Shown here: piece by piece, positions 32,901-41,191 of the stretch
Layout: each line of letters opens with the position of its first letter
Numbering within the stretch: the stretch's first letter is position 1
Source of the DNA: Actinomycetes bacterium
Lineage (GTDB): Bacteria; Actinomycetota; Acidimicrobiia; Acidimicrobiales; Bog-793
Length of the DNA: 41,938 nucleotides
Assembly: GCA_021797795.1 (NCBI GenBank)
Contig: JAJZZB010000013.1
Location: 1 to 41,938 of the forward strand
Direction of reading: 5' to 3'
Program-made: the position numbers and the translations under genes
The notes under the pieces: model-generated
What the model saw: only the letters and a program-made list of their open reading frames with translations
Told to the model about the DNA's origin: nothing
Database searches by the model: none

Positions 32901-35288
32901 CGGGGTGCCCTGCACAGCGAGGTCGACGGAGACCCCGAGGTCGGTCGAGCCGATCGTCACCGCCCCGTGCGCCCCGAGGGTGAGCGAGCCCCCGCCGCTC
33001 GAGCTGAGGCCGATCTGGAGGACGAGATCGTTGATGGTGAGGAACGAGGCCGGGTCGGGCAGGGTCCAGCCGCTCGTCGCGTTGCCGCCGGTGAGCTGCG
33101 CGGTGAGGCTGACCGAGGCGGACCCGCTCGAGGCCCCGATGGAGCCGGTGACCGACACATCCAGGCAGACGTCGCCCGATGGAAGCGAGCTCTGAAGGCC
33201 CTGGGGGCAGGTTTGCTTGCCCCCCTGGCCTGGCGCGAACAGCTCCATGTCCCCGCCGGCGCTGACCGAGAAGCTGCCCTTGGCCTCCGAGATCGAGAAG
33301 TGGAGCCTCACCTGTTGGATCGGCCCGGCCGAGATGGTGATCGTCGGGAGGTGGACCGTGAGGCTGGTGGTCGTGCCGCCGAACAGAGGGATGTGACCGT
33401 CGATCACGACCGGCCCGGTCAGCAGGTTGGTGCAGGCGGTCCCCGAGACCTTGAGCAGCCCGCAGAGGCCCGTCTGGATGGAGCCCGGCAACGTGACGCT
33501 CGCCGAAAGGTCCACTCCCCGGCGCATCTTCAAGGTGAACGAGCAGTTCGGGTCGCTCGAAGCACAGAGGAGGGGCTGGAAGTAGGCGAGGCTCGGCGCG
33601 TCGAGCTGGCTCGAGGGGATCGACAGGTCGGCGGTGGAGACGACGAGAGCGAGGCTCGGGAGGGTGAAGTTGGGCTTGAGAGTCGAGCCGAGGAGGTCGT
33701 CCAAGGTGAGGTTTGTCGAGGTGGGTCGGACGGCCACGAGCAGCGAGCTGGACGAGCCGACCTGGGCGCGAACGAGGATGTCGGCGCTGTAGGAGCCCGA
33801 GCCGAGCGTGACCGAGGCCGTCCCCTGCACGGCGATCGTGACTGAGCCGGTGCCAGGGACCTCAAGGGCGACGTCGAGCCCGGACACCTGGAGGTCGGGG
33901 GTGCCGGAGGGGAAGCTCGGCAGGCCCATGTCGCCGGCCAGGGTGGCAGCGTCCAAGGTGGCCGACGTCGTGAGCCCGACGCTGAGGCCGCTGCCGGAGC
34001 CGAGTCTCGCAGAGACAGTGAAGCTGGACCCGTCGACCGTGGCCTTCGCGTCGAGGCTCGCTGCCGTCGTGGCGCCGACTGACCAGCTGACGGTGGTGCT
34101 GTCGAGGGTCAGCCAGCTCTGGCCGAAGGCCTTGGTCACCTTCCCGAGCGAAGCGTCCATGGCCACGGTCACCCCGCCTGAGGCTTTGGTGATGGAGAGG
34201 TCGGCGGTCACCGGCACCTGGCCAGACCGCGGGAGCGTCACGTAGGCGGAGCCGCTGGCGCTCGCCGTCCAGGTGCCGGAGCCGCCCTTGATCGAGAGGG
34301 TGAGCGCGCTCAGGCTGAGCCAGCTCGGGGTCGACACGGTCGGGGTGACCGAGGCGGAGAGATCAAGACCGACGCTCACCGAAGGCGCCGAGGAGAGGCT
34401 GAAGCTGGCCGACTCTGTGAGGGCCCCCTCTAGGGTTACGCCGCTCGGGCTGACGCCGAGGTCCGTGAGGCCGGTCGCTACGGCTCCGCTCGCGGCGAGC
34501 GCGCCCCGGAAGCTGAGCCCGGACCCGGCGACCGAGAGGTTGTGCCCGAGGAAGCTCGCGGCCGAGCCGGGAAGCGTGGCGGTGTCGAGCGTGGTGCCCG
34601 AAGAGGAGGTGGTGAACGCGAGGAGCGCGCTCGAGAGCTGCACGCCGGGCCCGGGCGAGCCGGCCGAGACCAGGCTCGAGAGGCCGACGTCTCGAAAGCT
34701 GAGGACGACGGAGAAGGTCGGGCTCGTCGCCGTCGCCGACGACCAGCTCCCGACGACGAGGAGGCCGGCCGGCTGGCCGAGCACGTTCGTCGCCCCCGAG
34801 GCGCCCTGGAGGGTGAGCGTCGTGCAGCCGCTCGTCGCGCTGGAGGGCTCGGTCGCAAGGGAGAGTTGGCTGGCATCGAGCTGGGCAAAGCTGCTCGGGC
34901 CGATCGGCAGACTCACCGTTGTGGTCCCGGCGTCGGCCTCGAGAGCAGAGGCAACCGCCGAGCAGGTCATCGAAGTGACGTTCACCAAGGTGGTGCCGCT
35001 GGCGGTGACACCCGGGCCGGTGACGTCGGCGCTCAAGGTCGCGGTCGCCTGGGCACGGCCGACAAGCAAGAGGAGGGCGACGGCTATCCCCGCGAGAAGC
35101 CCAGCGGCGACCACGAGCATCAAGGCGAGCGGGGCCCGTGGTCGACGCGCCTTACCCGAGCCGAGATGCGCCGTTGTGCCAACCTGAGCTGCCGCCGAAC
35201 TCTCGCCCCCTGCCGTGCCGTCCACTCGGCTGCTCCCCCATCTGCTGCTCCCCAGATGGCGACCGCCGTCCCCAGCTTCGGTCGCCAC
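29988..35288 (-). CDS. Giant membrane-anchored surface protein with PKD-like domains
   Basis: 1766 aa, starting at GTG 35288 with GAAGGG upstream. A short Gly/Ser-rich cytoplasmic N-terminus (~1-50) is followed by one hydrophobic segment (~53-77, APLALMLVVAAGLLAGIAVA) ending AQA, a signal peptide or anchor. The next ~1200 residues are Ser/Thr/Gly-rich, low in charge, with repeating beta-strand-like units (SVGLDLSASVTPTVS, SLDAKATVDGSSFTV). Around 1300-1600 lie three PKD/Ig-like modules: QIAWGDGTTSTVTV...SHTY, ATITWGDATPPSTVVV...THTY, and FQTDWADGTSPTTL. The C-terminus is helical and has no LPXTG signal. Probably an adhesin or envelope-layer protein; no enzymatic motif seen. It has no operon partner. 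Confidence 0.75.
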   Translation of the reverse strand: MATEAGDGGRHLGSSRWGSSRVDGTAGGESSAAAQVGTTAHLGSGKARRPRAPLALMLVVAAGLLAGIAVALLLLVGRAQATATLSADVTGPGVTASGTTLVNVTSMTCSAVASALEADAGTTTVSLPIGPSSFAQLDASQLSLATEPSSATSGCTTLTLQGASGATNVLGQPAGLLVVGSWSSATATSPTFSVVLSFRDVGLSSLVSAGSPGPGVQLSSALLAFTTSSSGTTLDTATLPGSAASFLGHNLSVAGSGLSFRGALAASGAVATGLTDLGVSPSGVTLEGALTESASFSLSSAPSVSVGLDLSASVTPTVSTPSWLSLSALTLSIKGGSGTWTASASGSAYVTLPRSGQVPVTADLSITKASGGVTVAMDASLGKVTKAFGQSWLTLDSTTVSWSVGATTAASLDAKATVDGSSFTVSARLGSGSGLSVGLTTSATLDAATLAGDMGLPSFPSGTPDLQVSGLDVALEVPGTGSVTIAVQGTASVTLGSGSYSADILVRAQVGSSSSLLVAVRPTSTNLTLDDLLGSTLKPNFTLPSLALVVSTADLSIPSSQLDAPSLAYFQPLLCASSDPNCSFTLKMRRGVDLSASVTLPGSIQTGLCGLLKVSGTACTNLLTGPVVIDGHIPLFGGTTTSLTVHLPTITISAGPIQQVRLHFSISEAKGSFSVSAGGDMELFAPGQGGKQTCPQGLQSSLPSGDVCLDVSVTGSIGASSGSASVSLTAQLTGGNATSGWTLPDPASFLTINDLVLQIGLSSSGGGSLTLGAHGAVTIGSTDLGVSVDLAVQGTPPYVNLLGFAIGSHRGITMADLVDLYNEVSGKDVSTSSLPPLALRNLYFSYSSVSNAQLCLSQGLYLSGDLVLTNSGATAVAGTAPTGQISDCSPPSRSSVCSSDSSSCLASVFLSISSSGITGEGHLSGWSAGPLSFQPTNLSFTINATTVQVDISGGGQLLDPATYNTDPTQASVWGSGTLTLDVGTQKLHLSGSIDVGGLSGSVNATGSLDLSNPGFNLTDWFNTASAAFQTAGAHITGAVHTATTATSAWYQTYVAGSADQMVSDIQSGFQFLGSGGPPAWQKVFSFYQQVASRVNSVNAGLNKSGFGWLDIPTTAIFQYALDGYDFPGWRPCGLLGCVTIVPSFTIKGLCSSDPAIEGTPLCTQPFSDVVASARHLFADPSVKAQLDTAGLSVPPGARPGQLVRRIHAVDPAAPTSITCAMTTVSYVKGTQSPTSIQVSSLGHDVSFTGPSPTSLDSTLTSTTDHSLSQGTLDGLYSGTNTGTCTTPPTPAPSISLSLDRTWVDEGGGVTASGSVENSPATTVQIAWGDGTTSTVTVSNGQYQASHTYADETAGSTASPYTVTASVSGVTPATGQVTVLDTPLSIASLKVSPSTANLMTPVTVQGTLAATEPGETETATITWGDATPPSTVVVGPGGHFSATHTYEVLDPSGRPSVTEPIDVSIAETDGTSVSHSTSVTVNDVAPKGTTLAPTAGASVVESVGGGQIGTAGTVFTHVGTPVTWMATALHISPEAVLTFQTDWADGTSPTTLTAATPSGPVDPATGWYPYSASPTGFSHTFPAACLDLVTTSVTDADTLSAPVLTTPVVVTAPLGARPLGSSYWLSQLRLAQWLATHPDLPASSGRQHHLQQTAAQLTCYLRIAGYLSPPLAQALASASGTSPSLVAAEHLLAPNSYRESQQSRLAADVRLHLLTSLLDFANGSGNWSQYAAAVQGADQALASGSRQSLFEAIKALDQATFGNPGNH

Positions 35289-36039
35289 TGCACTGCCCTT
35301 CGATACCTAGCAGCGACAAGCCCAGGCTGTCAACACCGGGCCCGGACGTTGGCGACGACAGGTGGACGATGTGTTTGACATAGCGCCTTCGGACCGAGGC
35401 CAGGTCAAGAGGTATGTGCCGTCTCCGAGCACCAGCTCCATCGGCACACATGCCAACGTGTCGAAACCTGGCACCGCCCAGATGAGTCCGAGGTTCTGAT
35501 GACATGGAGCTCCACAGCCACCAGGCAGACCTTGCATGACTACCTTGAGTACTCCGGGCGGGTGTGGTGAAAGGTGGTAAGCGTCTATCCATGTGACCTG
35601 ACTTGGGTTTGATCACGCGCCAGAAGTCGGGCTTGCACGTGTCGAACGGCCGATGGTCACTATGGCCAGTAGGAGTCTCCTTGCTCGCGAGCCGCGCACC
35701 ACGTTGACCGGTCTTACTCCTACCATTGGTGGTATCGATGCTGGGAACGCCTTCCCGCGGCGCCCCCTTTCTGAGCCATTCTCATGCCCACGAGTTCGAT
35801 GATTCCGGTCTGTACAGTTCATCGGCGAAGGAGCGCCTTTTGTGGCTCTACGCAACGAGACGTGGGTGACGCCCTCAGATTCTCGCAGTAGTCGGAGTGT
35901 CCCATTGGACTCCTGAGTGGAGCAAGGGGCGCATCCGGTAGTTCTCGAATCTATGCATGCCATGGCCGATCAACCGGTCCCGAGCAGATGTCGATCCCGC
36001 CCGCCGTTTCGCTGTCCGGTCTCGACCCGACGAGGGTGG
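35289..36039. other. Lower-GC intergenic stretch upstream of the giant gene
   Basis: About 750 bases with visibly lower GC than the rest and no supported gene. TTGACC at 35408-35403 on the reverse strand could be a -35 box for the giant gene, but no good -10 sits at the right distance. The stretch leads into the mobile-element remnants and may be foreign DNA. Confidence 0.45.
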
Positions 36040-36330
36040 TGTTGGAGGTCGGATGCGACTCGAGGTGACGCGCTGCCTCGCCCGTCCAAGCGCGGACCTC
36101 GGCGTCTCTCAAAGAGCAACGAGATCGGCCGACTGAGCCCCGACGCGTTGGCGAACTTCGGTGCGGGGAGGTAGTTGTCGGCCTGCTCACAGATGTTGAG
36201 GTACGGACACGGTCCTGGGACTGGGTGGTGAGCGCAGCGTCATGCGCGACGCGGGCATTCACCATCTCGACTTCCAGCCAGGCGACGCGATCTGGCGTGA
36301 TGGGCCGGTTGGACCTCGAAGACATTCCTT
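36040..36330 (-). pseudogene. Tyrosine recombinase C-terminal remnant
   Basis: In broken frames the reverse strand reads CPYLNICEQADNYLPAPKFA, then RDAEVRAWTGEAARHLES. This resembles the C-terminal Cys-containing tail of actinobacterial transposon-type tyrosine recombinases (pattern CxxANICEQCDNFxxAPEF... RDDAExRGWxxEAARH). At least two frameshifts separate the pieces and the catalytic region is absent. Identification rests on a short stretch. Confidence 0.45.
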
Positions 36331-36439
36331 GATGGTGGCCGGCGCGGTCATGTTGACTCTTGACTGTCCCTCCAGAGCCGTCGGGTCCGGCACAAAGGGT
36401 CGTCTCTGTACCCGCGGCGCCCGAGCGCGGCGCGCTGGG

Positions 36440-36890
36440 TGTGTCGGCGGACGTCGTAAGGGCTGCATTGGCGAGCTTCACCTGTGAAAGTGGTCCACCG
36501 TGACCGTGACGTCGGCCAGGACCGCGAGGACGCCTTTCAGGTACCGGGCGTGGGGGTCGATGGCAACCGCCTCGACCCGCTGGCGCCAGGAGGCTTTGGC
36601 CTGGCAGAGCCAGTAGGCCACGTCTCCCGGTTCCTTCCCCACACGTCGAGTAGCTGGGCGCCTCTGACGTCGACAGATCTCGTCGCGTACAAGCTGTGGT
36701 GGTCCTTGTTCGCAGCGAGCACCTCGTGCTCGTCGATGTCGAGCGCCCGGATGCTCGCGACGCGGCCGGGATCCTCGACGAGGGGCTCCCCGTGACGTCG
36801 GAGGCAACCCATCGCCGTCGCCCACGCGACACCGAAGTCCCTCGCCACCTCGGCGACGGAGCGGCCGTCTTCCCGGGCAGGACAAAGCGT
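36440..36890 (-). pseudogene. ISL3-family transposase remnant
   Basis: Three frames carry consecutive ISL3 transposase blocks: ARDFGVAWATAMGCLRRHGE, ASIRALDIDEHEVLAANKDH (first catalytic Asp region) and RGAQLLDVWGRNR; then RVEAVAIDPHARYLKGVLAV with VTVTVDHFH (second Asp); then, after another shift, VKLANAAL. Both ends of the element are missing. It lies directly before the Ddn-like gene's 3' end. Confidence 0.75.
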
Positions 36891-36912
36891 CCCGACGTCG
36901 GACGAAACGAGG

Positions 36913-37374
36913 TCAGCGATCTCCGTCGAGGACGAACACCGGGTGATCGCAGGCGATCCGAATCAGCTCCTCGTCGCCCGCGTCAGGGCCCACACCCCCG
37001 AAAAACTGCCCCACCTCCAGCTTCCACCGACGGAGGTAGGCACGAAGGACAGGGGGCTTCTCGTCGTCGGCCAGCTCGGTCGCCCTGCGCTCCTCGCGGT
37101 GGCGCCCCAGCACGAGGGCGAGCCGCCCGTTGTCGGCACGGACGTTTCGGGCCCACTGGGTGTCGCCGCGAGGCGAGACGAGGTACTCCCGGCCCTCGTA
37201 GCTGAGGACGTTGACCGGTGCTCGCCGCACAACGCCGCTGCTGCGGCCTCGCACCTCAAGTATGCGGCTGCCCCACAGGCTGACCCCTAGTCGCATCGCT
37301 GCGATCAGCATCGGGTTGGCGACCTCGCGGGCGATCGTCCCGGGTCTCTTGTACCTCGCAGGCACTTCGGTCAT
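36913..37374 (-). CDS. Deazaflavin (F420)-dependent nitroreductase-family protein
   Basis: 153 aa from ATG 37374, with AGGAG eight bases upstream. It matches the Ddn/DUF385 split-barrel family: LGVSLWGSRILEVRGRSSGV, RAPVNVLSYEGREYLVSPRG, DTQWARNVRADNGRLALVLG and the C-terminal DHPVFVLDGD. Members bind F420 and reduce or detoxify small molecules, or have roles in redox stress; some variants bind other flavins or heme-like ligands. It is the last gene of the DUF2568-TetR operon, 63 bp after tetR, so it is probably induced together with it. A second F420 link in this window besides the FrhB-like protein. Confidence 0.87.
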   Translation of the reverse strand: MTEVPARYKRPGTIAREVANPMLIAAMRLGVSLWGSRILEVRGRSSGVVRRAPVNVLSYEGREYLVSPRGDTQWARNVRADNGRLALVLGRHREERRATELADDEKPPVLRAYLRRWKLEVGQFFGGVGPDAGDEELIRIACDHPVFVLDGDR

Positions 37375-37437
37375 CGGATGGCTCCTGTCTCCTGGTGAAG
37401 CGAACAGTGTTCGGCACTGACGCGCTCGGTCGGCTGC

Positions 37438-38064
37438 TCAGAGGTCACCGGTCGACGTGGCTCGTTCGAAGGCGCGTGCGCCGGCCCGCCAGGCTGCATC
37501 GAGGTCCGAGCCCGCCGGATAGCGGCCGTCGAGCTCGAGGACGACCATGCCGTGGGCGAAGGACCACAGTGCCTGGGCCAGCGCCGGGTCGCCGGTGACG
37601 ACGTAGAAGGGATTGCCGGCCCACTCCTCCAGCCCGGCGGGCAGCTCGTCTCGAGCGAAGGAGGACTGCGTGGCGAGACGGTAGACCGCCGCGTTCGCGA
37701 CGCAAAGAGCGCGGTAGGCGACGAGCAGTCTCGCAATGGGGCTGCTCGAACCGGGTTCGTGGAGGGCTGAGTGGGTGGCCTCGCCGATCTCCGCCAAACC
37801 GTCGGTGACGAGCGCCACCTCGATCGCCTTCTTGCTGGCGAAGTGCTTGTACAGCGAGGGGGCCTGGATACCGAGCCGGTCGGCGATCCGGCGCATGGTG
37901 AGGGCATCGGCGCCTTCGGCCTCGAGGATCGTCCTCGCCGCGTCGATGATTTCCGCGGTCCGGCTGGACTTCTCGACGGGCACCTCGGGTCGGCGGAGCT
38001 CGCCGGGGAGGAGGCTCGTGGCGAGCTGTGTGGCGGGAGCACGGGGTCCGAAAAGAGGCGTCAT
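37438..38064 (-). CDS. TetR-family transcriptional regulator
   Basis: 208 aa from ATG 38064; the track's 279-aa ORF extends into the upstream gene. The N-terminal HTH is clear: SSRTAEIIDAARTILEAEGA, DALTMRRIADRLGIQAPSLY, KHFASKKAIEVALVTDGLAE. The C-terminal domain (~100-200) resembles TetR_C_33-type (PIARLLVAYRALCVANAAVY, ALAQALWSFAHGMVVLELDG). Its ATG overlaps the DUF2568 stop by 4 bp (ATGA). The operon promoter holds two dyads that are likely its own operators, so autoregulation is expected. Confidence 0.92.
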   Translation of the reverse strand: MTPLFGPRAPATQLATSLLPGELRRPEVPVEKSSRTAEIIDAARTILEAEGADALTMRRIADRLGIQAPSLYKHFASKKAIEVALVTDGLAEIGEATHSALHEPGSSSPIARLLVAYRALCVANAAVYRLATQSSFARDELPAGLEEWAGNPFYVVTGDPALAQALWSFAHGMVVLELDGRYPAGSDLDAAWRAGARAFERATSTGDL

Positions 38065-38480
38065 CGCGCCAAGGTGGGCACTGGGTCGCCGGCGCGCTTC
38101 GCGGGGTGCACGAGCGACGCGTTGACGAGGGCCACGGCCCCAAGACTGGCTGCCAGCGTCACGTGGCCCGGCGCGCCGAGGCCGATGATCACCACGCCGA
38201 ACGGCGCAGCCTCTGCGGCGAGCGCGGTCCGACCGCAATGCCGCCGCCGAGCCTTGGGGGCGAGGTACTGGGACCATACGACCAGGGCTCCCAGCGGGGC
38301 GAGTGCACTAAACGCCGCCCGGAGGGGCACAGGTCCGGCTATCGACGCGCCCGAGTAGGCGAGCGAGGTATACATGGCCATCTCGACCGCGAACCGGACT
38401 GCCAGGTCGACCACTCGGACTCCCGACGTGCTCGAGGGGACCCGGTGGCCTGGACTCGTTAAGGGAGCGGGAGGGCGCAT
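38061..38480 (-). CDS. DUF2568 (YrdB-like) membrane protein
   Basis: 139 aa from ATG 38480, which has GAGGA seven bases upstream; the track start (38540) would lie upstream of the promoter's -10 box. Four membrane helices are predicted: VDLAVRFAVEMAMYTSLAYS, LGALVVWSQYLAPKARRR (APKARR is the family hallmark), EAAPFGVVIIGLGAP, and AASLGAVALVNASLV. Function of DUF2568 is unknown. It is often paired with TetR regulators in actinobacteria, as here. Confidence 0.8.
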   Translation of the reverse strand: MRPPAPLTSPGHRVPSSTSGVRVVDLAVRFAVEMAMYTSLAYSGASIAGPVPLRAAFSALAPLGALVVWSQYLAPKARRRHCGRTALAAEAAPFGVVIIGLGAPGHVTLAASLGAVALVNASLVHPAKRAGDPVPTLAR

Positions 38481-38492
38481 CCGGGTTCCTCG

Positions 38493-38540
38493 GCTAACGT
38501 TGTTAGCTGCCAGTATGGCTAACGCCATTAGCGCTGTCAA
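38493..38540 (-). promoter_or_regulatory. TetR-controlled promoter with two operator dyads
   Basis: On the reverse strand: -35 TTGACA (38540-38535), 17-bp spacer, -10 CATACT (38517-38512). Dyad 1, GCTAACGTTGTTAGC (38493-38507), covers the expected transcription start; dyad 2, GCTAACGCCATTAGC (38518-38532), fills the spacer. The dyads share the half-site GCTAAC and their centres are 25 bp apart. This is a textbook layout for repression by the TetR protein of the same operon. Confidence 0.8.
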
Positions 38541-38558
38541 GACTCTTGCCGAGTGTTG

Positions 38559-38698
38559 TTACCGGCGTAACTCGACGCGGATGGCTGTGGCCCAGTCGGC
38601 GGCGTTCATCGGGGACGGCTTCAGTTCCGGCGGCCGAGTTGAGGCCGGCCCCGCGAGGCGGACGCCACGGAAGGCGCAGCCGGGTCGCCTCCCGAGCA
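38559..38698 (-). pseudogene. 3' end of an unidentified gene cut by the IS256 element
   Basis: The reverse frame reads FRGVRLAGPASTRPPELKPS, then PMNAADWATAIRVELRR and a stop, with strongly G/C-biased third positions like real genes. Its upstream part would lie where the IS256-type element now begins (38699). I do not recognise the family. Confidence 0.4.
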
Positions 38699-40168
38699 TG
38701 TCCTGACTTCTGTTGAAGTTCGGCGGTGGCCATGCCTTGTTCAAGCCGCCTCGGGAGCGTAGCTCGGCGGTGTAACAGTCTCGTCTGCGGTGCGCTTGGC
38801 GACCTCGCGGCGAACGGCGTCGACGAGGACCGGCATCTGTGTGCAGCCCTTCACGCGACGGAATGAGCGCTCCGCCTCGAGCATGCCGGCGGCAACCCAT
38901 CGCTTCTTCATCGAGCCGTCCTTCCAACGCTTCACGCGGCCGATCGTCGTCTGAGCGACCGAGATCATCGACTCGATGCAGTTGGTGCTCGTGAGCGTCC
39001 TCGCGAGCGTGCCGGTGACGCCGAGGCGGCGGACGGTGAACATGTCCTCGAGTCCTTCTCGAAGCGACCCAGCTGCGTCGGGGTGCTCAGCCTCGAGCTC
39101 TGTGGCGAGGCGGCGTGCTGCGTTGAGCCCCTTTGCGGCGTCCGGCTGGGCGAAGATCACCGCCAGACGACGGTCGACCGTCTCGCCGAGCTCCTTTGGC
39201 AGGTGGTCCTTCACATTGCGGCGCTTGTGCAGCGTGCAGCGCTGCACGACGGCCTGGTCTCCGAACACCTTGCGCACTCCTGCTCCGAGCGCCTTGGCGC
39301 CGTCCAGCACGACGAGGAGGCCGTCAGGCGCTGACAAGCCCCGGGCGACCAAGTCGGCGAGGAGGTTCGTCACGACCGTCTTGTTCTCGGTGTCGCCGAG
39401 CCACAACCCGACCGGCACCTTCCTGCCGTCGGTCGTGACGACAAGGGCACAGACGAGGCACTGGCGGGCGACCTCCACGCCGTCGACCATCAAGACAGCG
39501 ACGTCGAGGGAGGAGAGGTCGCGCCCCATGAGCTCTGCCATCGCCTGCTCGGTCGCCTGGACGAAGCGGCGGGAGACGGCCGAACGCCCGGTCGCCTTCG
39601 CTTTCTCCTCGATCTTCGAGCTGAGCGGCTCGGAGACGTCTCCATGCCGGCGGGTGGCGACCCCGGCGAGCATGCGCTCGCAGACGAGCTGAGTGAGGAG
39701 ATCCCGCGACGAGAACACTGCCCAGCTGGCGAGCTCGACCTCCTCGCCCTCGGTGCTGCGTGCCCGCGGTCGCTCGACCTGCACGGTGCGGCTACCGAGC
39801 ACGACCGAGCCGGTCGTCGTCCCGTGCCAGTTGGCGCTGCGGCCCGGGATCTTCGCGTGCTTCGGCCCGATGCGGGCCGTCAGCTCGGCAGCCATCATCT
39901 GGCCCATGACGACGAGGCCGACATCGGCGCAGAAGCCGAGCAGTCCCTCCTTCACCGCCGCCCCGACGTCGCCGAGCGCGACGACGGCCTCGAGCGGCAG
40001 ACCTGCCAGCTGAGCGGCCTCCTCCGGTGCTGCGACGGTCACGACAGGTACCTTCTTCTTCACGGTGGTCCCCTTCCTGTGGGTGGTTCTTGGTGGAACG
40101 CCCGACACCTACCAGATGGCAGGTCTCAGGCGGGGGACCACCGCCTCACTTCAACAACTCTGGGGACA
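38699..40168. mobile_element. IS256-family insertion sequence
   Basis: One transposase gene lies between imperfect terminal inverted repeats. The left end has GTTGAAGTTCGGCGGTGG (38712-38729); the right end, read inward, has GTTGAAGTGAGGCGGTGG. Outside these, both ends carry TGTCC (38699 and 40168), which I take as the tips, so ends are approximate. The 8-bp flanks (CCCGAGCA and ATCTCGGC) are not direct repeats, so either the ends are misplaced or the element has recombined or caused a deletion after insertion. Confidence 0.8.
38741..40063 (-). CDS. IS256-family (mutator) transposase
   Basis: 440 aa from GTG 40063 (VKKKVPVVTVAAPEE), preceded by GGAAGGGG; the track's start at 40108 is less likely. 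The DDE triad is visible: DVAVLMVDGVEV (Asp), LLVVLDGAKALGAGV (Asp) and LTSTNCIESMISVAQ (Glu). The CTLHKRRNVKDHLP C-x2-H motif between the second Asp and Glu is typical of mutator transposases. No frameshift or stop interrupts it, so the element may be active. Confidence 0.95.
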   Translation of the reverse strand: MKKKVPVVTVAAPEEAAQLAGLPLEAVVALGDVGAAVKEGLLGFCADVGLVVMGQMMAAELTARIGPKHAKIPGRSANWHGTTTGSVVLGSRTVQVERPRARSTEGEEVELASWAVFSSRDLLTQLVCERMLAGVATRRHGDVSEPLSSKIEEKAKATGRSAVSRRFVQATEQAMAELMGRDLSSLDVAVLMVDGVEVARQCLVCALVVTTDGRKVPVGLWLGDTENKTVVTNLLADLVARGLSAPDGLLVVLDGAKALGAGVRKVFGDQAVVQRCTLHKRRNVKDHLPKELGETVDRRLAVIFAQPDAAKGLNAARRLATELEAEHPDAAGSLREGLEDMFTVRRLGVTGTLARTLTSTNCIESMISVAQTTIGRVKRWKDGSMKKRWVAAGMLEAERSFRRVKGCTQMPVLVDAVRREVAKRTADETVTPPSYAPEAA

Positions 40169-41079
40169 ATCTCGGCGAACGTCTCCACCCTGCAGACACC
40201 CGAGCCGTCCTTCCCCGAAGTTCTTTACCACTACACAGGCGCCGAAGGGCTGCTCGGAATTCTCACGGACATGCGATTCCGGCTGTCCGATGTTGAGTTC
40301 CTGAACGACTCAAGTGAGCTGGTCTACGCAGTAGACGAGGTCGAGGTGGCATTGCGCGGCGTTGCAGAGAAGATCGATCCTGGCGGCAACTTGAGTTGGG
40401 CAGACACTCGCCAGGGGCTTGCTGTGTTGTTCCGCAGCGCAGCGGCGGAACTGGCCGCAAGAAAGAGCAACTTCGGGATCTTCGTAGGCTGTCTCTCGGC
40501 TCGGAGCGACTCACTCAGTCAGTGGCGAGCGTACGGAGGCTACGCGCTAGGTCTGCGCACCAGCGCTCTGATGGCGCTCTCTCTCGACGAGCTGTCTGGA
40601 ACCGACGAGGAGCAGCGTATTGGCAGGACAGCTGATCGGCAGCCTCCGGTTCCCATTTCCTTGAAGAGAGTTGAGTACGGCATCACCAGCTTGCACGAGC
40701 ACGACTGGATCAGGCCGTCACCGAGATGAACACCCCAATTGCCGGCTTTCCCGGATCGTATGGCAGTGTGAGGCTTCATCGCTTTCTCATGCCGGTGTTA
40801 GCAACGATCAAGCATCCCTCATTCGCAGACGAGATTGAGTGGCGACTGGTACTCGCAAATGCCTTCGCTTTGGCGGAGGTGCGGACGTCGTTCCGCGTCG
40901 GAGATTTCGGCTTTGCTCCGTACATCGAGGTGCCACTACCGGCTGAGTCCGTTGCGGAGGTTGTGGTGGGTCCGTCTCCGCATCCGGAGATCAGAAAGGC
41001 GGGTGTCCAGAGGCTGCTCAGTCGTCTGGGTCTGCCATCCGTGGCCGTAACTGGGTCTGACACCCCACTTCGAAGCTGA
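40169..41079 (+). pseudogene. DUF2971 gene, 5'-truncated by IS256 and frameshifted
   Basis: From the IS edge the frame reads SFPEVLYHYTGAEGLLGILT, DVEFLNDSSELVYAVDEVEV, FGIFVGCLSARSDSLSQWRA and YGGYALGL, the DUF2971 signature. No ATG, GTG or TTG lies in frame before LYHYT, so the start codon was lost to the IS element. Near 40700, in the repeat CACGAGCACGA, the frame shifts: the first ORF ends WIRPSPR (40729) and the natural continuation (ARLDQAVTEMN, then ATIKHPSFADEIEWRLVL, FRVGDFGFAPYIEVPL) is in the +2 frame to 41079. DUF2971 proteins are of unclear function; some occur in defence-rich islands. Confidence 0.75.
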
Positions 41080-41191
41080 TTCCACTTCCAGTGACCTGTC
41101 AGCTTGATCATCTCAAGAATTGGTCGATTCGGGAATTTCCGGCGCGCGCCGCGCGTTCGACCTGGTAGAACCCCTCGGGAAGGAGCTAGCT

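Noticed and set aside
40690-40735. Programmed frameshift in DUF2971
   Set aside because: No heptameric slippery sequence is seen and the gene has also lost its start codon, so decay or sequencing error is simpler.
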